DNA of 64,000 bases from Bradyrhizobium sp. DOA9 (GTDB lineage: Bacteria; Pseudomonadota; Alphaproteobacteria; Rhizobiales; Xanthobacteraceae), in contig NZ_DF820425.1 in the NCBI RefSeq assembly GCF_000617845.2, forward strand, positions 317,690 to 381,689, written 5' to 3'. Both the position numbers and the translations under genes were made by a program. Positions 37,814 through 49,327 of this stretch are shown piece after piece. The stretch's first letter is position 1. Every line of letters starts with the position of its first letter. Below the pieces are notes generated by a model that saw nothing but the letters and a program-made list of their open reading frames with translations, was not told the origin of the DNA and searched no databases.

Positions 37814-39403
37814 TCAGAACGTCAGCGCCTTGGCCTGCTTGACCTGCGGCAGGGCCTGCACCTTGGCAAGCACGTCGGCCGGCACCACACCGTCGACCTC
37901 GACCAGCGCGATGGCATCGCTGCCAGGCGCGACGCGGCCGAGATGGAAGGTCGCGATGTTGATCTTGGCGTCGCCCAGAAGGCCCGCGAACTTGCCGATG
38001 AAGCCCGGCTTGTCCTCGTTGGTGACGTAGATCATCGACTTGCCGAACTCGGCATCGACACGAATGCCCTTGATGTCGACGAGGCGCGGCTTGCCGTCGG
38101 CATAGACGGTGCCCGAGACCGACCGCTCCTGCCGCTCGGTGGTGACGGTGACGGTGATCAGGCTCTCATAGTCGCTCTGGGCGGCGCGCACGATCTCGTC
38201 CACCACCATGCCGCGCTCCTTGGCGACAACAGGCGCGGACACGACGTTGACCTCGCCGAGCATCGGGCGCAGCAGGCCCGACAGCACCGCGGAGGTGATC
38301 GCCTTGATCTTCATCTCGGCGACATGGCCCTCATAGGTGATCTCGACCTTGAGGATTCCGGTCTCGGTGAGCTGGCCGGCAAAGGAGCCGAGCTTCTCGG
38401 CAAGCGCGATGAACGGTTTCAGCTTCGGCGCTTCTTCCGCCGTGATCGAGGGGAAATTGACCGCGTTGGAGATCGCGCCGGTGAGCAGATAGTCGGACAT
38501 CTGCTCGGCGACCTGGAGCGCGACGTTCTCCTGCGCTTCGGTGGTGGAGGCGCCAAGATGCGGCGTGCAGATCACGTTGGGATGGCCGAACAGCACGTTC
38601 GCGGTCGCGGGCTCCTCGACGAAGACGTCGAAGGCGGCGCCCGCCATGTGCTTGGAATTGAGCGCATCGACCACCGCCTGCTCGTCGACGAGGCCGCCGC
38701 GGGCGCAGTTGATCAGGCGCACGCCCTTCTTCATCTTGGCGATCGCGGCCGCGTCGATGATGTTCCTGGTCTTATCGGTCAGCGGGGTGTGCAGCGTGAT
38801 GAAATCGGCGCGCTTCAAGAGATCGTCGAGCTCGACCTTCTCGACGCCGATGTCCTTGGCACGCTCCGGCGACAGGAACGGATCGAACGCGATCACCTTC
38901 ATGCGCAGGCCGAGCGCGCGGTCGGCGACGATCGAGCCGATATTGCCGCAGCCGACGACGCCCAGCACCTTGCCGGTGATCTCGACGCCCATGAAGCGGT
39001 TCTTCTCCCACTTGCCGGCCTGGGTCGAGGCATCCGCCTGCGGGATCTCGCGGGCCAGCGCCAGCATCAGCGTGATGGCGTGCTCGGCGGTCGTGATCGA
39101 ATTGCCGAACGGCGTGTTCATCACGATGATGCCCTTGGCCGTCGCGGCCGGGATCTCGACATTGTCGACGCCGATGCCGGCGCGGCCGATCACCTTCAGC
39201 TTCGCCGCCTTCTCGAGGATTTTTGCGGTCGCCTTGGTCGCGGAGCGGATCGCAAGGCCGTCGTAATTGCCGATGATCTCGGCGAGCTTGTCCTTGTCCT
39301 TGCCGAGATTGGGCTGGAAGTCGACTTCAATGCCGCGGTCCTTGAAGATCTGGACGGCGGCGGGCGAGAGCGCGTCGGAAATGAGAACTTTGGGTTTGGT
39401 CAT
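37814..39403 (-). CDS. serA: D-3-phosphoglycerate dehydrogenase
   Basis: Catalyses the first step of the phosphorylated serine pathway, oxidising 3-phosphoglycerate to phosphohydroxypyruvate with NAD+. At 529 residues it is the long form: the substrate/NAD domains contain GVVGCGNIGSIVADRALG, a catalytic Arg in NCARGG and His in TPHLGAST; an ASB domain and an ACT domain (about 457-529) follow and may sense serine. The ATG follows GGATCACCCC. It lies 122 bp downstream of serC on the same strand, with a palindromic repeat between. Confidence 0.95.
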   Translation of the reverse strand: MTKPKVLISDALSPAAVQIFKDRGIEVDFQPNLGKDKDKLAEIIGNYDGLAIRSATKATAKILEKAAKLKVIGRAGIGVDNVEIPAATAKGIIVMNTPFGNSITTAEHAITLMLALAREIPQADASTQAGKWEKNRFMGVEITGKVLGVVGCGNIGSIVADRALGLRMKVIAFDPFLSPERAKDIGVEKVELDDLLKRADFITLHTPLTDKTRNIIDAAAIAKMKKGVRLINCARGGLVDEQAVVDALNSKHMAGAAFDVFVEEPATANVLFGHPNVICTPHLGASTTEAQENVALQVAEQMSDYLLTGAISNAVNFPSITAEEAPKLKPFIALAEKLGSFAGQLTETGILKVEITYEGHVAEMKIKAITSAVLSGLLRPMLGEVNVVSAPVVAKERGMVVDEIVRAAQSDYESLITVTVTTERQERSVSGTVYADGKPRLVDIKGIRVDAEFGKSMIYVTNEDKPGFIGKFAGLLGDAKINIATFHLGRVAPGSDAIALVEVDGVVPADVLAKVQALPQVKQAKALTF

Positions 39404-39436
39404 GGGGTGATCCGTGGTGCGTGCTGCATTTACGGC

Positions 39437-39511
39437 ACGTCATCCGCGGGCTCGACCCGCGGATCCATCTCTCTTGATTGATGGTTGGCCGGGTCAAGCC
39501 CGGCCATGACG
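39437..39511. repeat. Dispersed repeat (CGTCATCCGCGGG / GGCCGGGTCAAGCCCGGCC type), copy 1
   Basis: Contains CATCCGCGGG..CCCGCGGATC and GGCCGGGTCAAGCCCGGCCATGAC. The second copy is at 56193-56277. Confidence 0.75.
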
Positions 39512-39525
39512 AGGATTGGGGTTGC

Positions 39526-40698
39526 TTACGCCGCCTTCGCGAGCGTGGCCTTGGTCTCCGCGAAGGCCCAGTCGATCCACTGCGTCAGCAGCTCGACGTC
39601 CTTAGCTTCCACCGTGGCGCCGCACCAGATGCGCAGGCCCGCCGGCGCATCGCGGTAATAGGCGAAGTCGTAGCCGGCGCCTTCCTTCTCGACGAGGGCC
39701 ACCAGCTTCTTGGAGAACTCGGCCTGTGCATCCTCGGAGAGCGAGGTGATCGCGGGATCGGTGAACTTCAGGCACACCGAGGTGTTGGAGCGGATCGAGG
39801 CATCCTTGGCGAGGAAGTCGATCCAGGGCGTCTTCGCCTTCCAGTCGGCTAGCACCTTGGTGTTGGCGTCGGCGCGCGCGATCAGCGCCTTGAGGCCGCC
39901 GATCGACTTGGCCCAGTTCAGCGCATCGAGATAATCCTCGACGCAGAGCATCGACGGCGTGTTGATGGTCTCGCCGACGAAGATGCCCTCGTTGAGCTTG
40001 CCGCCCTTGGTCATGCGGAAGATCTTCGGCAGCGGCCAGGCCGGCTTGTAGGTCTCGAGCCGTTCCACCGCGCGCGGCGACAGGATCAGCATGCCGTGCG
40101 CAGCCTCGCCGCCGAGCGCCTTCTGCCAGGAGAAGGTGACGACGTCGAGTTTTGCAAAATCGAGCGGCTGCGCAAAGGCGGCAGACGTCGCGTCGCAGAT
40201 CGTGAGGCCTTCACGATCGGCCCTGATCCAGTCGGCGTTCGGGACGCGCACGCCGGAGGTGGTGCCGTTCCAGGTGAAGACGACGTCGCTCTTCGGATCG
40301 ACCTTCGACAGATCGGGGATCTCACCGTAAGCCGCATTGAGCTTGGTGACGTCCTTGAGCTTCAATTCCTTGACGATGTCGCTGACCCAGCCCTCGCCGA
40401 AGGATTCCCAGGCGAGCGTGGTGACGGGCCGTGCGCCGAGCAGCGACCACAGCGCCATCTCGACCGCGCCGGTATCCGAAGCCGGCACGATGCCGATGCG
40501 ATAATCGGCCGGCACTTCAAGCACTTCGCGCGTCAGATCGATCGCGAGCTTGAGCTTGGTCTTGCCGACCTTCGCGCGATGCGAACGGCCGAGCGCTGCG
40601 TCCTTGAGATTTTGGGCATTCCAGCCGGGGCGCTTGGCGCAGGGGCCGGAAGAGAAATGCGGCACGTTCGGCCGCGAAGCGGGCTTCGCTACAGTCAT
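39526..40698 (-). CDS. serC: Phosphoserine aminotransferase
   Basis: Converts 3-phosphohydroxypyruvate and glutamate to phosphoserine and 2-oxoglutarate in serine synthesis; may also act in PLP synthesis. The 390-residue length is the alphaproteobacterial form. PLP Lys193 is in [11 protein letters not shown] and the cofactor/substrate regions [11 protein letters not shown] and [13 protein letters not shown] are present. The ATG follows GGAAGGGTAGATC. SerA lies just downstream, consistent with one pathway unit. Confidence 0.94.
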   Translation of the reverse strand: MTVAKPASRPNVPHFSSGPCAKRPGWNAQNLKDAALGRSHRAKVGKTKLKLAIDLTREVLEVPADYRIGIVPASDTGAVEMALWSLLGARPVTTLAWESFGEGWVSDIVKELKLKDVTKLNAAYGEIPDLSKVDPKSDVVFTWNGTTSGVRVPNADWIRADREGLTICDATSAAFAQPLDFAKLDVVTFSWQKALGGEAAHGMLILSPRAVERLETYKPAWPLPKIFRMTKGGKLNEGIFVGETINTPSMLCVEDYLDALNWAKSIGGLKALIARADANTKVLADWKAKTPWIDFLAKDASIRSNTSVCLKFTDPAITSLSEDAQAEFSKKLVALVEKEGAGYDFAYYRDAPAGLRIWCGATVEAKDVELLTQWIDWAFAETKATLAKAA

Positions 40699-40721
40699 GA
40701 TCTACCCTTCCAGATAGTAAG

Positions 40722-40740
40722 CCTCCCGTTGGGGGGAGGT
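40722..40740. terminator. Hairpin upstream of serC
   Basis: CCTCCC-GTTGG-GGGAGG forms a short inverted repeat between serC and a small hypothetical gene. No T-run is seen. Confidence 0.35.
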
Positions 40741-40777
40741 GTCCCGCCGCGGCTGATACGGGAATTGGGAAGGTCCG

Positions 40778-40984
40778 TCAAGGAAGTTCCGGGGCCTCAC
40801 GCGCCAGTGATGGCGCTTCCGGTGCAATATCGGGGGATTCGACGAAAGTGAGCGCGTTCAGCAAGTCCGTGGCATCGCTGATCAATTGCGCGGCCTTGCG
40901 GCGGCTGCCGACCTTCAAAATGCATTTGTCATTGGCCTGCACGACGTAGTCGTTGCCGACCTTGATCATCGAATAGCTTGTCAT
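40778..40984 (-). CDS. Small conserved hypothetical protein, 68 residues
   Basis: Starts MTSYSMIKVGNDYVVQANDKCILKVGSRRKAA, a pattern of a small beta-rich domain, with a Pro/Glu-rich tail. The start has GGGACATTTCG upstream. No signal peptide. I do not recognise a family. It is transcribed toward serC. Confidence 0.55.
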   Translation of the reverse strand: MTSYSMIKVGNDYVVQANDKCILKVGSRRKAAQLISDATDLLNALTFVESPDIAPEAPSLAREAPELP

Positions 40985-41142
40985 CGAAATGTCCCGAACC
41001 GACCGAGCTCGGTGTGTGACGTTGCCGTAGCACCGTTCGCTCCCGGGTCCACGTGAACGAAGGCCGGGTAGTTTACCGGCTCTTAACACGAACGAATGCG
41101 CGATCCGAATTTGCTGCTCGCGCAAGGCTCGCGGCCAGGGCC

Positions 41143-41232
41143 CCATTCCGATACAATCGGAACGGGCGCTCTGATTTCGTGTCGACGCGTTTTCCTTGCG
41201 CGAACCGGTCTCCGCTTCGCGCGAAAACGCTC
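41143..41232. repeat. Dispersed palindromic repeat (GCGTTTTCC..GCGCGAAAACGC type)
   Basis: GCGTTTTCCTTGCGCGAA pairs with TTCGCGCGAAAACGC around CCGGTCTCCG; flanked by TTCCGATACAATCGGAA. The form is common in rhizobial genomes. It sits between the small hypothetical gene and a GNAT gene. Confidence 0.75.
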
Positions 41233-41240
41233 CAGCTGCC

Positions 41241-41705
41241 TCAAAAGCGGACGGCCATGCCCACATGACTCGCAGCGAATCCGAGCCGCTTGTAGAAGCG
41301 CTGCGCATCGACGCGCGTCTGATGCGTCAGCAGCTCGACCAGATTGCAGCCGCGCGCCTTTGCTTCCGTCACGGCCCATTGCACCAATTGCTCGCCGATG
41401 CCGCGACTGCGACACTCGGTGGCAACGCGAACGTCCTCGAGCAGGCCGCGCGATCCGCCTTGCGAGCTCAGGCCCGGCAGGATCGCGAGCTGCAGGCAGC
41501 CGACCACCCTGCCCGCGCTCTCGGCGACCACCAGCGTGAGATTCGGATCGCGCTCGATCCGCGCGAAAGCGTCGTAATAGGCCGCCGGCAACGGGTCCTC
41601 CACGCGCTCGCGCGCGCGGCCGAGGTGATCGTCGGCGAGCATCGCAACGATCGCGGCGACGTCCTCGCGCCGTGCGGGACGGATGGAGACGGCCTCGGCG
41701 CTCAT
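41241..41705 (-). CDS. GNAT family N-acetyltransferase
   Basis: A 154-residue GNAT protein. The acetyl-CoA binding motif is in VRVATECRSRGIGEQLVQWA. The substrate is unknown. The start (MSAEAVSIRPARRED) is 16 bp after the upstream glutathione S-transferase stop, so the two are likely co-transcribed. Confidence 0.87.
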   Translation of the reverse strand: MSAEAVSIRPARREDVAAIVAMLADDHLGRARERVEDPLPAAYYDAFARIERDPNLTLVVAESAGRVVGCLQLAILPGLSSQGGSRGLLEDVRVATECRSRGIGEQLVQWAVTEAKARGCNLVELLTHQTRVDAQRFYKRLGFAASHVGMAVRF

Positions 41706-41721
41706 ATCGAAAACTCCAAGC

Positions 41722-42312
41722 TCAGCGCGCCGGCGGAAGGCCGAGAAACGCCTCGACTTCGCCGATCCAGCGGCGGACGGACGCGTAACGACCGAGGTCG
41801 AAGCCGCCTTCATGGGCGACACGCGTATAGGCGAGCAGCGACACGTCGGCGAGCGACAACTCATCACCGGCGAAGAAACGGCCGGCTGAGAGATGCTGCT
41901 CCATGCGATCGAGCGCCGCATAGCCGCGCTTGACCTTGTCAGGATCGAGCTCGGAGGCGTCCTTGCCGAGATAGACCATGAGGAAGCGGCACACCGCGAT
42001 ATAGGGCTCGTGGCTGTACTGCTCCCAGAACAGCCATTCGTCCATCTTGGCCGCCGTGAAGGCGTCGCGCGGAACGAGCGCGCTGTCGCGCGCGAGATAA
42101 CGGATGATGGCGTTGGACTGCGCCAGCGTGCGGCCGTCGTCGAATGCGACGGTCGGCACCTGGCCGGCGCCGTTCATCTTCAGGAATTGCGGCGTGCGCG
42201 TCTCGCCCTTGCGGGTGTCGATCTCGATCCACTGGTAGGGCAATGCGAGCTTGTCGCAGACCCACTTCACCTTCAGGCAGTTTCCGGAATTGCCGTCGCC
42301 GTAGATCTTCAT
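41722..42312 (-). CDS. Glutathione S-transferase family protein
   Basis: A 196-residue protein with the N-terminal thioredoxin-like GST domain (SGNCLKVKWVCDKLALPYQWIEID, then QVPTVAFDDGRTLAQSNAIIRYLA) and the C-terminal helical GST domain with LADVSLLAYTRVA. A conserved N-terminal Ser/Asn region (GNSGNC) may activate glutathione. The substrate is unknown. It precedes the GNAT gene in an apparent unit. Confidence 0.87.
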   Translation of the reverse strand: MKIYGDGNSGNCLKVKWVCDKLALPYQWIEIDTRKGETRTPQFLKMNGAGQVPTVAFDDGRTLAQSNAIIRYLARDSALVPRDAFTAAKMDEWLFWEQYSHEPYIAVCRFLMVYLGKDASELDPDKVKRGYAALDRMEQHLSAGRFFAGDELSLADVSLLAYTRVAHEGGFDLGRYASVRRWIGEVEAFLGLPPAR

Positions 42313-42385
42313 CGCTGCCGCCCCGCTGTCGGAACGACAGAGCATCAGGACGACGCGGCCGTGTCAACCGGCTGCAAAGGAGTGG

Positions 42386-43285
42386 CTAGAACTTGTAGCC
42401 GGCACCTACGCGAAAATTGTTCAGGTTGACGGAGATGTTCTTGGCGTTCGAGAACCCCACGTGCTCCCACTCGCCCCGCAGGATCACACAGTCGAGCAGC
42501 GCGTATTCGACACCGATGCCGGCCGTCCAACCGTAGATGAAGCTGTTCACGCGCCGCTCCGACTGCGTCATCGTATCGGAGCCGATGGTCGAGCGCGTTG
42601 TGACGCCAGTGATGGGATCCGTGAAGTCGTCGTATTTCAGATACGACACCGTCGCGAACCTCGACACGTCGGCGCGTCCGATCGCAAGACCGCCGAACGC
42701 ATAGGGCATGAAATCTCCACCGGACCATCCAATCCGGCCTCGGAAGGTCGCATAATCCTTGAGCTGCAACGAGGCGCCGCCGCCAAGGGTCGTGTCGTAG
42801 GTATATGCGTGATTCGTCGGCGCGGTTTCACCGGGGATCAATCGCCTCATGGAATCGCTTGCCGTGCTTCCGAAATTGTTCATGTAGCTGTAATTGGCTT
42901 CGACGCCGAGCACGGCATCGTAGACCTGCCAGTTTCGACCTACAAAGGCACCGAATCCCGTCGTCTGGACGTGATTCTTCGGCAACAGCGACCATCCTCC
43001 GACCGGTGCCTGCAGGACGCTGTCGCGCAGCATGAAATCCGTCATCGATTTCGGAGCGTGACTGAAATCCATGTCGGCCGTGGCAAATCCGAACTGGCCG
43101 CCGATATAGAAGCCGTCCCAATTGACGGAGGACTTCGACAGACCGTCGGTGAAGCCACCGCGCAGGATCGGCAGGTCCGGCATGTCGGCCGCGTGCGCGG
43201 CAGAGACCGTCCCCAACATCACCGCTGCCAACAAAAGCCCACGCATCACCACGCTCCATCGAACTCGAACTTTCGCGGTGATCAT
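42386..43285 (-). CDS. Outer-membrane beta-barrel protein
   Basis: A 299-residue protein with signal peptide (cleavage after about residue 32, AAHAA|DMPD) and alternating aromatic/Gly-rich strands ending in a terminal ...VGAGYKF, as required by the BAM pathway. Its layout resembles Omp31/OMP_b-brl-type surface proteins of rhizobia; ligand unknown. An alternative ATG 13 codons in would shorten the signal peptide. A related barrel gene is immediately upstream on the same strand, with a terminator between. Confidence 0.78.
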   Translation of the reverse strand: MITAKVRVRWSVVMRGLLLAAVMLGTVSAAHAADMPDLPILRGGFTDGLSKSSVNWDGFYIGGQFGFATADMDFSHAPKSMTDFMLRDSVLQAPVGGWSLLPKNHVQTTGFGAFVGRNWQVYDAVLGVEANYSYMNNFGSTASDSMRRLIPGETAPTNHAYTYDTTLGGGASLQLKDYATFRGRIGWSGGDFMPYAFGGLAIGRADVSRFATVSYLKYDDFTDPITGVTTRSTIGSDTMTQSERRVNSFIYGWTAGIGVEYALLDCVILRGEWEHVGFSNAKNISVNLNNFRVGAGYKF

Positions 43286-43355
43286 GGCTCGTTAACCTTA
43301 ACCAATGGTTGCGTCGGAGGCCTTCGTCGCTGCTCGCCATGAAAAAAATGCAAAG

Positions 43356-43385
43356 CAAAACGGCGCGGGATGATCCCGCGCCGTT
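43356..43385 (-). terminator. Terminator of the upstream outer-membrane barrel gene
   Basis: On the minus strand AACGGCGCGGGAT/ATCCCGCGCCGTT is followed by TT; it lies 29 bp after the barrel gene stop. Confidence 0.8.
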
Positions 43386-43413
43386 AAGAAATCCTAACCG
43401 ATCCGCTTGCCGA

Positions 43414-44244
43414 TCAGCCCTTGGTGACGAGCGGCGGCGGCATGTAGGCCGGCGGGCTATTGAGATCCCAGCGCACGCCGAGCTTGACGTCGTGCGAGGT
43501 GATGTCCTTGATCTTGATCGAGGTCGGGCCGGAGGCGCTGTTGTCGAACAAGCGGTAATTGCCGGGCGCGGCGTCGCCAAGGTTCATGTAGCTGTAGGCC
43601 AATTCGACGGTGAACCCGGGATTGACCTTGTAGGCAAGACCGGCGTGAGCGGCCCAGGCGAGGTTCCACTTTCCGTTGTCGGCGAAGTAGGCGACGCTGT
43701 TGTTGAGCAGCGGATTGTAGGACACGCCGTCGTCACGGAAGCCGCTGATCTTGTTGTAGGAGCCGCCGACGCCCGCGCCGATGAACGGCGTAACGCACCA
43801 CCAGGTGCCGAGGTCGACATAGGCGTTGGCCATCACGAGCCACTCGGACTTGCTGCCGGTGTAGTTGTTGACGCCGACGAAGCCGGGTCCGACGACGTTG
43901 TCGCTGCCGTGCAGATTGGCCTTGCCCCGGTACTGCCCGATCACGTCGGCGCGGAACCAGTTGTTGAAGCGGTAGCCGACGCCGAGACCGAACAGCGGCG
44001 AGGAGTCGAAGCCGAGGCCTTCCGTCGTCTTCGAGTACCCGGCCGGCAGGCTGCTCTCGATCCGCTTGGCGCTCTGGTTGGTCATGCCGATGTCGCCGCG
44101 CAGATACCAGCCGCCGAAATCGGCGGGCGGAGCCGGCGGCGCGTACATGGGAGGGGGCGCCGCGATCGGCATATCGGCGGCGAACGCCATCGACGAGATC
44201 AGGGTTGCCGCACCCGCGGCAAGGAGAGACTTCACGCTACGCAT
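43414..44244 (-). CDS. Outer-membrane beta-barrel protein (porin-like, Omp31/Omp25 type)
   Basis: A 276-residue protein with a signal peptide ending in AFAADMP, a Pro-rich linker (APPPMYAPPAPPADFGGWY), then repeating amphipathic strands such as GVGYRFNNWFRADVIGQY and ending in KLGVRWDL followed by a Pro-rich tail. This is the common Omp25/Omp31-like layout in rhizobia. The last residue is not aromatic, which is unusual for a barrel and may mean the tail beyond it is processed or external. The ATG follows AAGGACGAAGCC. Confidence 0.8.
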   Translation of the reverse strand: MRSVKSLLAAGAATLISSMAFAADMPIAAPPPMYAPPAPPADFGGWYLRGDIGMTNQSAKRIESSLPAGYSKTTEGLGFDSSPLFGLGVGYRFNNWFRADVIGQYRGKANLHGSDNVVGPGFVGVNNYTGSKSEWLVMANAYVDLGTWWCVTPFIGAGVGGSYNKISGFRDDGVSYNPLLNNSVAYFADNGKWNLAWAAHAGLAYKVNPGFTVELAYSYMNLGDAAPGNYRLFDNSASGPTSIKIKDITSHDVKLGVRWDLNSPPAYMPPPLVTKG

Positions 44245-44603
44245 TGGCTTCGTCCTTATGGCCGGTGAGGCAAAATACGAGCGCCTCACGTTCTGGAAAC
44301 TCACGGCGAGGACGATGCCAGCAAATGCTTAAGCGCCACTTAACCCTAATTTTTAAGGTTGATTTTTTCTGACCCTACACGCGAGCGCCGCACGAGCGTT
44401 GCAAAAATGCCGCGCACAATGCGACAAGCTCGCCGCATTCCCTAACGATGTGTGAAGCCGCAACGCAGCAAGAGAGGATGCGTTAACCCGTGCCGCGGCA
44501 GCTTGGGCAGGAACACCGCGAGCGGCCTGATCGCCGGCAGCCGGGCGCATGATCAGGCCAATCGCGGCGCTTCGCGCCACCTTCTCCCATAAGGGAAGAG
44601 AGT
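44245..44603. other. Intergenic region between the barrel gene and glmM
   Basis: About 360 bp with no credible gene. Holds the barrel gene's promoter region (A/T-rich near its start) and a short CTCCCATAAGGGAAGAG hairpin close to the glmM stop. Confidence 0.4.
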
Positions 44604-45947
44604 TTACGCCGCCGCCTGCCCCAACGCCGAAACGATGGTGTCGACGACGTCCTCGACGAGGTGACGGTCCTCGCCTTCGCCCATGACGCGGATCACGGGC
44701 TCGGTACCGGAGGAGCGGATCAGGAGACGGCCGTGGCCGTTGAGGCGCTTCTCGCCGTCGGAGATCGCCGACTTGACGTCGGAATTGTCGAGCGGCTTGC
44801 CGCCCTTGTGGCGGACGTTCTTGAGGATCTGCGGCAGCGGATCGAAGCGATGGCAGACCTCGGAAACCGGGCGGCGCAGCTTCTGCACCACGGCCAGCAC
44901 CTGCAATGCGGCGACGAAACCATCGCCCGTCGTGGCGTAGTCGGACAGGATGATGTGCCCGGACTGCTCGCCGCCGAGATTGTAGCCGCCGTTCAGCATC
45001 TGCTCGAGCACGTAGCGGTCGCCGACCGGCGTGCGGACGAGGTCGATCCCCTGCCCTTGCAGGAAGCGCTCCAGCCCGAGATTGGACATCACGGTGGCGA
45101 CGATGCCGGGACGCGACAGGCGGCCGTCCTCCTTCCAGCTCTGCGCGATCACCGCGAGCAGCTGGTCGCCGTCGACGACATGGCCGCGCTCGTCGACCAG
45201 GATGACGCGATCGGCATCGCCGTCCAGCGCAATGCCGATGTCGGCGCGCATCTCGCGTACCTTCTTCGAGAGCGCCTCCGGCGAGGTCGAGCCGCAATCC
45301 TTGTTGATGTTGAAGCCGTCGGGCTCGACGCCGATCGGCACCACGTCGGCGCCCAATTCCCACAGCGCTTCGGGCACCACCTTGTAGGCGGCGCCGTTGG
45401 CGCAGTCGATCACGACGCGCAGGCCTTCGAGCGAGAGGTCGCGCGGCAGCGTGCGCTTGGCGAACTCGATGTAGCGGTCGTGCACGCCGTCGATGCGGCG
45501 GGCGCGGCCGAGGCTCGCGCTCTGGGCGAGCCGCTTGTCGAGGGATTCGTCGAGCAGCTGCTCGATCTGGCGTTCGACGTCGTCCGAGAGCTTGAAGCCC
45601 TGCGGGCCGAACAGCTTGATGCCGTTGTCCTCGAACAGATTGTGCGAGGCGGAGATCATGACGCCGAGATCGGCGCGCATCGACTTGGTCAGCATCGCGA
45701 CCGCCGGCGTCGGCATCGGGCCGACCAGCAGCACGTCCATGCCGACCGAGGTGAAGCCCGCGACCATGGCGTATTCGATCATGTAGCCGGACAGGCGGGT
45801 GTCCTTGCCGATCACGACCCGGTGGCGGTGGTCGCCGCGCTGAAACGCAAGGCCCGCGGCCTGGCCGACCTTGAGCGCGAGCTCCGGCGTGATCAGTCCG
45901 TTGGCGCGGCCCCTAATCCCGTCCGTCCCGAAATATTTGCGGCTCAT
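44604..45947 (-). CDS. glmM: Phosphoglucosamine mutase
   Basis: Converts glucosamine-6-phosphate to glucosamine-1-phosphate for UDP-GlcNAc, feeding peptidoglycan and lipopolysaccharide. The 447-residue enzyme has the phospho-Ser101 in SASHN, metal-binding DGDADR, and the phosphate-binding [12 protein letters not shown]. The start [10 protein letters not shown] follows GGGGGACG. Confidence 0.96.
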   Translation of the reverse strand: MSRKYFGTDGIRGRANGLITPELALKVGQAAGLAFQRGDHRHRVVIGKDTRLSGYMIEYAMVAGFTSVGMDVLLVGPMPTPAVAMLTKSMRADLGVMISASHNLFEDNGIKLFGPQGFKLSDDVERQIEQLLDESLDKRLAQSASLGRARRIDGVHDRYIEFAKRTLPRDLSLEGLRVVIDCANGAAYKVVPEALWELGADVVPIGVEPDGFNINKDCGSTSPEALSKKVREMRADIGIALDGDADRVILVDERGHVVDGDQLLAVIAQSWKEDGRLSRPGIVATVMSNLGLERFLQGQGIDLVRTPVGDRYVLEQMLNGGYNLGGEQSGHIILSDYATTGDGFVAALQVLAVVQKLRRPVSEVCHRFDPLPQILKNVRHKGGKPLDNSDVKSAISDGEKRLNGHGRLLIRSSGTEPVIRVMGEGEDRHLVEDVVDTIVSALGQAAA

Positions 45948-46166
45948 ATCGTCCCCCAAGACAACAACCAGGGATCCCCTCTACAATCACGGGTTGCCCG
46001 AAGGGGCCCCGCATCCCTGATTTGCTGGGGTCTTATAATGCCATCGCGGCTAACTTGGTTTCAAAAAATATGATGAATCATTACGGAACCGGCGCGGCGC
46101 CGGACCGATAAGGTCTTGTTAACACTATAATTCCGTGTGAAAGCCGCGCCCGCATGGAACCCGGCT

Positions 46167-47610
<1,444 letters not shown>

Positions 47611-47625
47611 GCGGAGGGGGGCCGT

Positions 47626-47713
47626 GGGGTGGGCAAAGCGTAGCGTGCCCACCAATGTGCGTGAATGTGAGAAGGACGTGGGCACGGCGCTTTGCGCCTT
47701 TGCCACCCTGCGA
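47626..47713. repeat. Palindromic intergenic repeat (GTGGGCAAAGCGTAGCGTGCC type)
   Basis: GGGTGGGCAAAGCG pairs with CGCCTTTGCCACCCT, with an inner GTGCCCACC..GTGGGCAC hairpin. It fills most of the gap downstream of lldD. Confidence 0.7.
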
Positions 47714-47729
47714 GTTCAGCGCTCGATCC

Positions 47730-48356
47730 TCACATCGGCGGCGTCAGGCCGTCGCGGCCGACGCTGACACGGCTGGTCTCGAACGAGCCGTCCGGCAATT
47801 GCTTCATGAAGGCGATGACCTTGGCGCCGGGCTTCAGCTCGGATTTGTCGCCGGGCACGAAGGTCACGACCGGCGTGTCGTCGGCGACGAACACCTTCTT
47901 CTCGCCGTCCTTGTATTTGACCAGCAGCGTGTGGCCGTCATTGCCGACGACGCTCTCGGCCACCGTCGCGTTGGTCATGCTGGAATTGGGCTTGAGGTCC
48001 CAGGGCCGCGAGCCTTCGCCGGTGCCGCGCATGCTTTCCGGAAACACGTGCACCTCGACGGCGTTCTGGCTGCCGTCCGGTCCCGGCACGGTGGTCGCGC
48101 CGATGAACGAGCCGGGCTTGACGTCGGCGAGTGAAATCTTCGTAACGCCCGACACGTTCACGTCGGAAGCGAGGCGAAGCTTGACCTCTTCACCGCTGCG
48201 CGACTTCACCTGCATGGTGTCGCCATTGACGCTTTCGATGGTGCCGCGCACGCGCGTCGGCACCGGCGCTCTCTGGGCGAAGGCGCAATAGGTCGAGGCG
48301 GCCACCATCACGACGGCGATCAGTGGACGTATGAAACTTGCACGTTTAACAGTCAT
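47730..48356 (-). CDS. Periplasmic protein of unknown function
   Basis: A 208-residue protein with a signal peptide (about 1-27, ending AFAQ) and repeated short strands such as GTIESVNGDTMQVKSRSGEEVKLRL and VKYKDGEKKVFVADDTPVV, an OB- or beta-sandwich-like pattern. The repeat of 'metal- or ion-conditioned' valines and glycines suggests a binding protein, but no family is recognised. The start follows GGAGACCGTC. Confidence 0.6.
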   Translation of the reverse strand: MTVKRASFIRPLIAVVMVAASTYCAFAQRAPVPTRVRGTIESVNGDTMQVKSRSGEEVKLRLASDVNVSGVTKISLADVKPGSFIGATTVPGPDGSQNAVEVHVFPESMRGTGEGSRPWDLKPNSSMTNATVAESVVGNDGHTLLVKYKDGEKKVFVADDTPVVTFVPGDKSELKPGAKVIAFMKQLPDGSFETSRVSVGRDGLTPPM

Positions 48357-48421
48357 GACGGTCTCCGATTGTCCCACGAGGGTAGAACTCCAGAGATGGT
48401 GCGCTATTCGCCGCGCCGCGC

Positions 48422-49261
48422 TCAAGACTTCGTGAGATCGGCCTCGACCAATGTGCGCAGCTCGGCGGTGACCTCGGGCCGCCGCCCGAACCACAGCTCG
48501 AAGCCGCGCACCGCCTGATGCAGCAGCATGCCGAGTCCGTCGGCGGTCTTCAATCCGCGCGTCGCAGCGGCGGCGAGCAGCGGCGTCACCAGGGGAACGT
48601 AGACGAGGTCGGCGACGACGGCGTCTTGCGGCAGGCGCGCGACGTCGACATCGAGTGACGGCTGGCCATGCATGCCGAGCGAGGTCGTGTTCACGAGAAG
48701 TTTTGCGCGCGGCAGCACGTCGCCGATCGCCTCCCACGGCAGCGCATGCAGGTTCGATCCGAACTGCTTTGCCAGCGTCTCGGCCCGCGCGATGGTGCGG
48801 TTGGCGACATGCACGCAGTGGATGCCTCTTTCCAGCAGGCCGAAGGCGACCGCGCGCGAGGAGCCGCCGGCACCCAGCACCAGCGCCTCCTCGGCCATGT
48901 CCCAGCCGGGGGCGCTGGCGTCGAGATTGTTGATGAAGCCTTCGACATCGGTGTTGGTGGAGCGCAGCTCGCCCTCGGCAAACCACAGCGTGTTGGCAGC
49001 GCCGACCGCCTTCGCGCGCGCGTCGGGCGTCGACAGCGCCAGCACGGCCTCCTTGTGCGGGATGGTGACGTTGGCACCGACGAAGCCGCGCAGCGACAGC
49101 CGCAGCACGAAATCGCGCAGATCCTCCGGCGGCACCGCCTCGATGACATAGCCACCCTCGATGCCGAGCGTGCGCAGCCAGTGATGGTGGATCAGCGGCG
49201 AGCGCGAATGCGCGGCCGGCCATCCGATCAGACAGGCTGCGGGGATCCTGGACGCGGTCAT
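48422..49261 (-). CDS. aroE: Shikimate dehydrogenase (NADP+)
   Basis: Reduces 3-dehydroshikimate to shikimate in aromatic amino acid synthesis. The 279-residue protein has the substrate-binding SRSPLIHHHWL, catalytic Lys70 in NVTIPHKEA, Asp105 in STNTDVEGF, and the NADP-binding LGAGGSSRAV. The ATG follows GAGGGAAAG. The gene stands alone between a SulP transporter and a periplasmic protein. Confidence 0.95.
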   Translation of the reverse strand: MTASRIPAACLIGWPAAHSRSPLIHHHWLRTLGIEGGYVIEAVPPEDLRDFVLRLSLRGFVGANVTIPHKEAVLALSTPDARAKAVGAANTLWFAEGELRSTNTDVEGFINNLDASAPGWDMAEEALVLGAGGSSRAVAFGLLERGIHCVHVANRTIARAETLAKQFGSNLHALPWEAIGDVLPRAKLLVNTTSLGMHGQPSLDVDVARLPQDAVVADLVYVPLVTPLLAAAATRGLKTADGLGMLLHQAVRGFELWFGRRPEVTAELRTLVEADLTKS

Positions 49262-49327
49262 CTTTCCCTCGGGTCGTTTCCGAGGCGATCCATTTCGCGT
49301 CGCGCCCGCTCTGTCAAGCGCGCCCGG

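Noticed and set aside
48357..49223. Long minus-strand open frame joining the periplasmic protein frame through aroE
   Set aside because: It overlaps aroE in another frame, is Arg/Ala-rich, and has no family resemblance; it is a GC-rich shadow.
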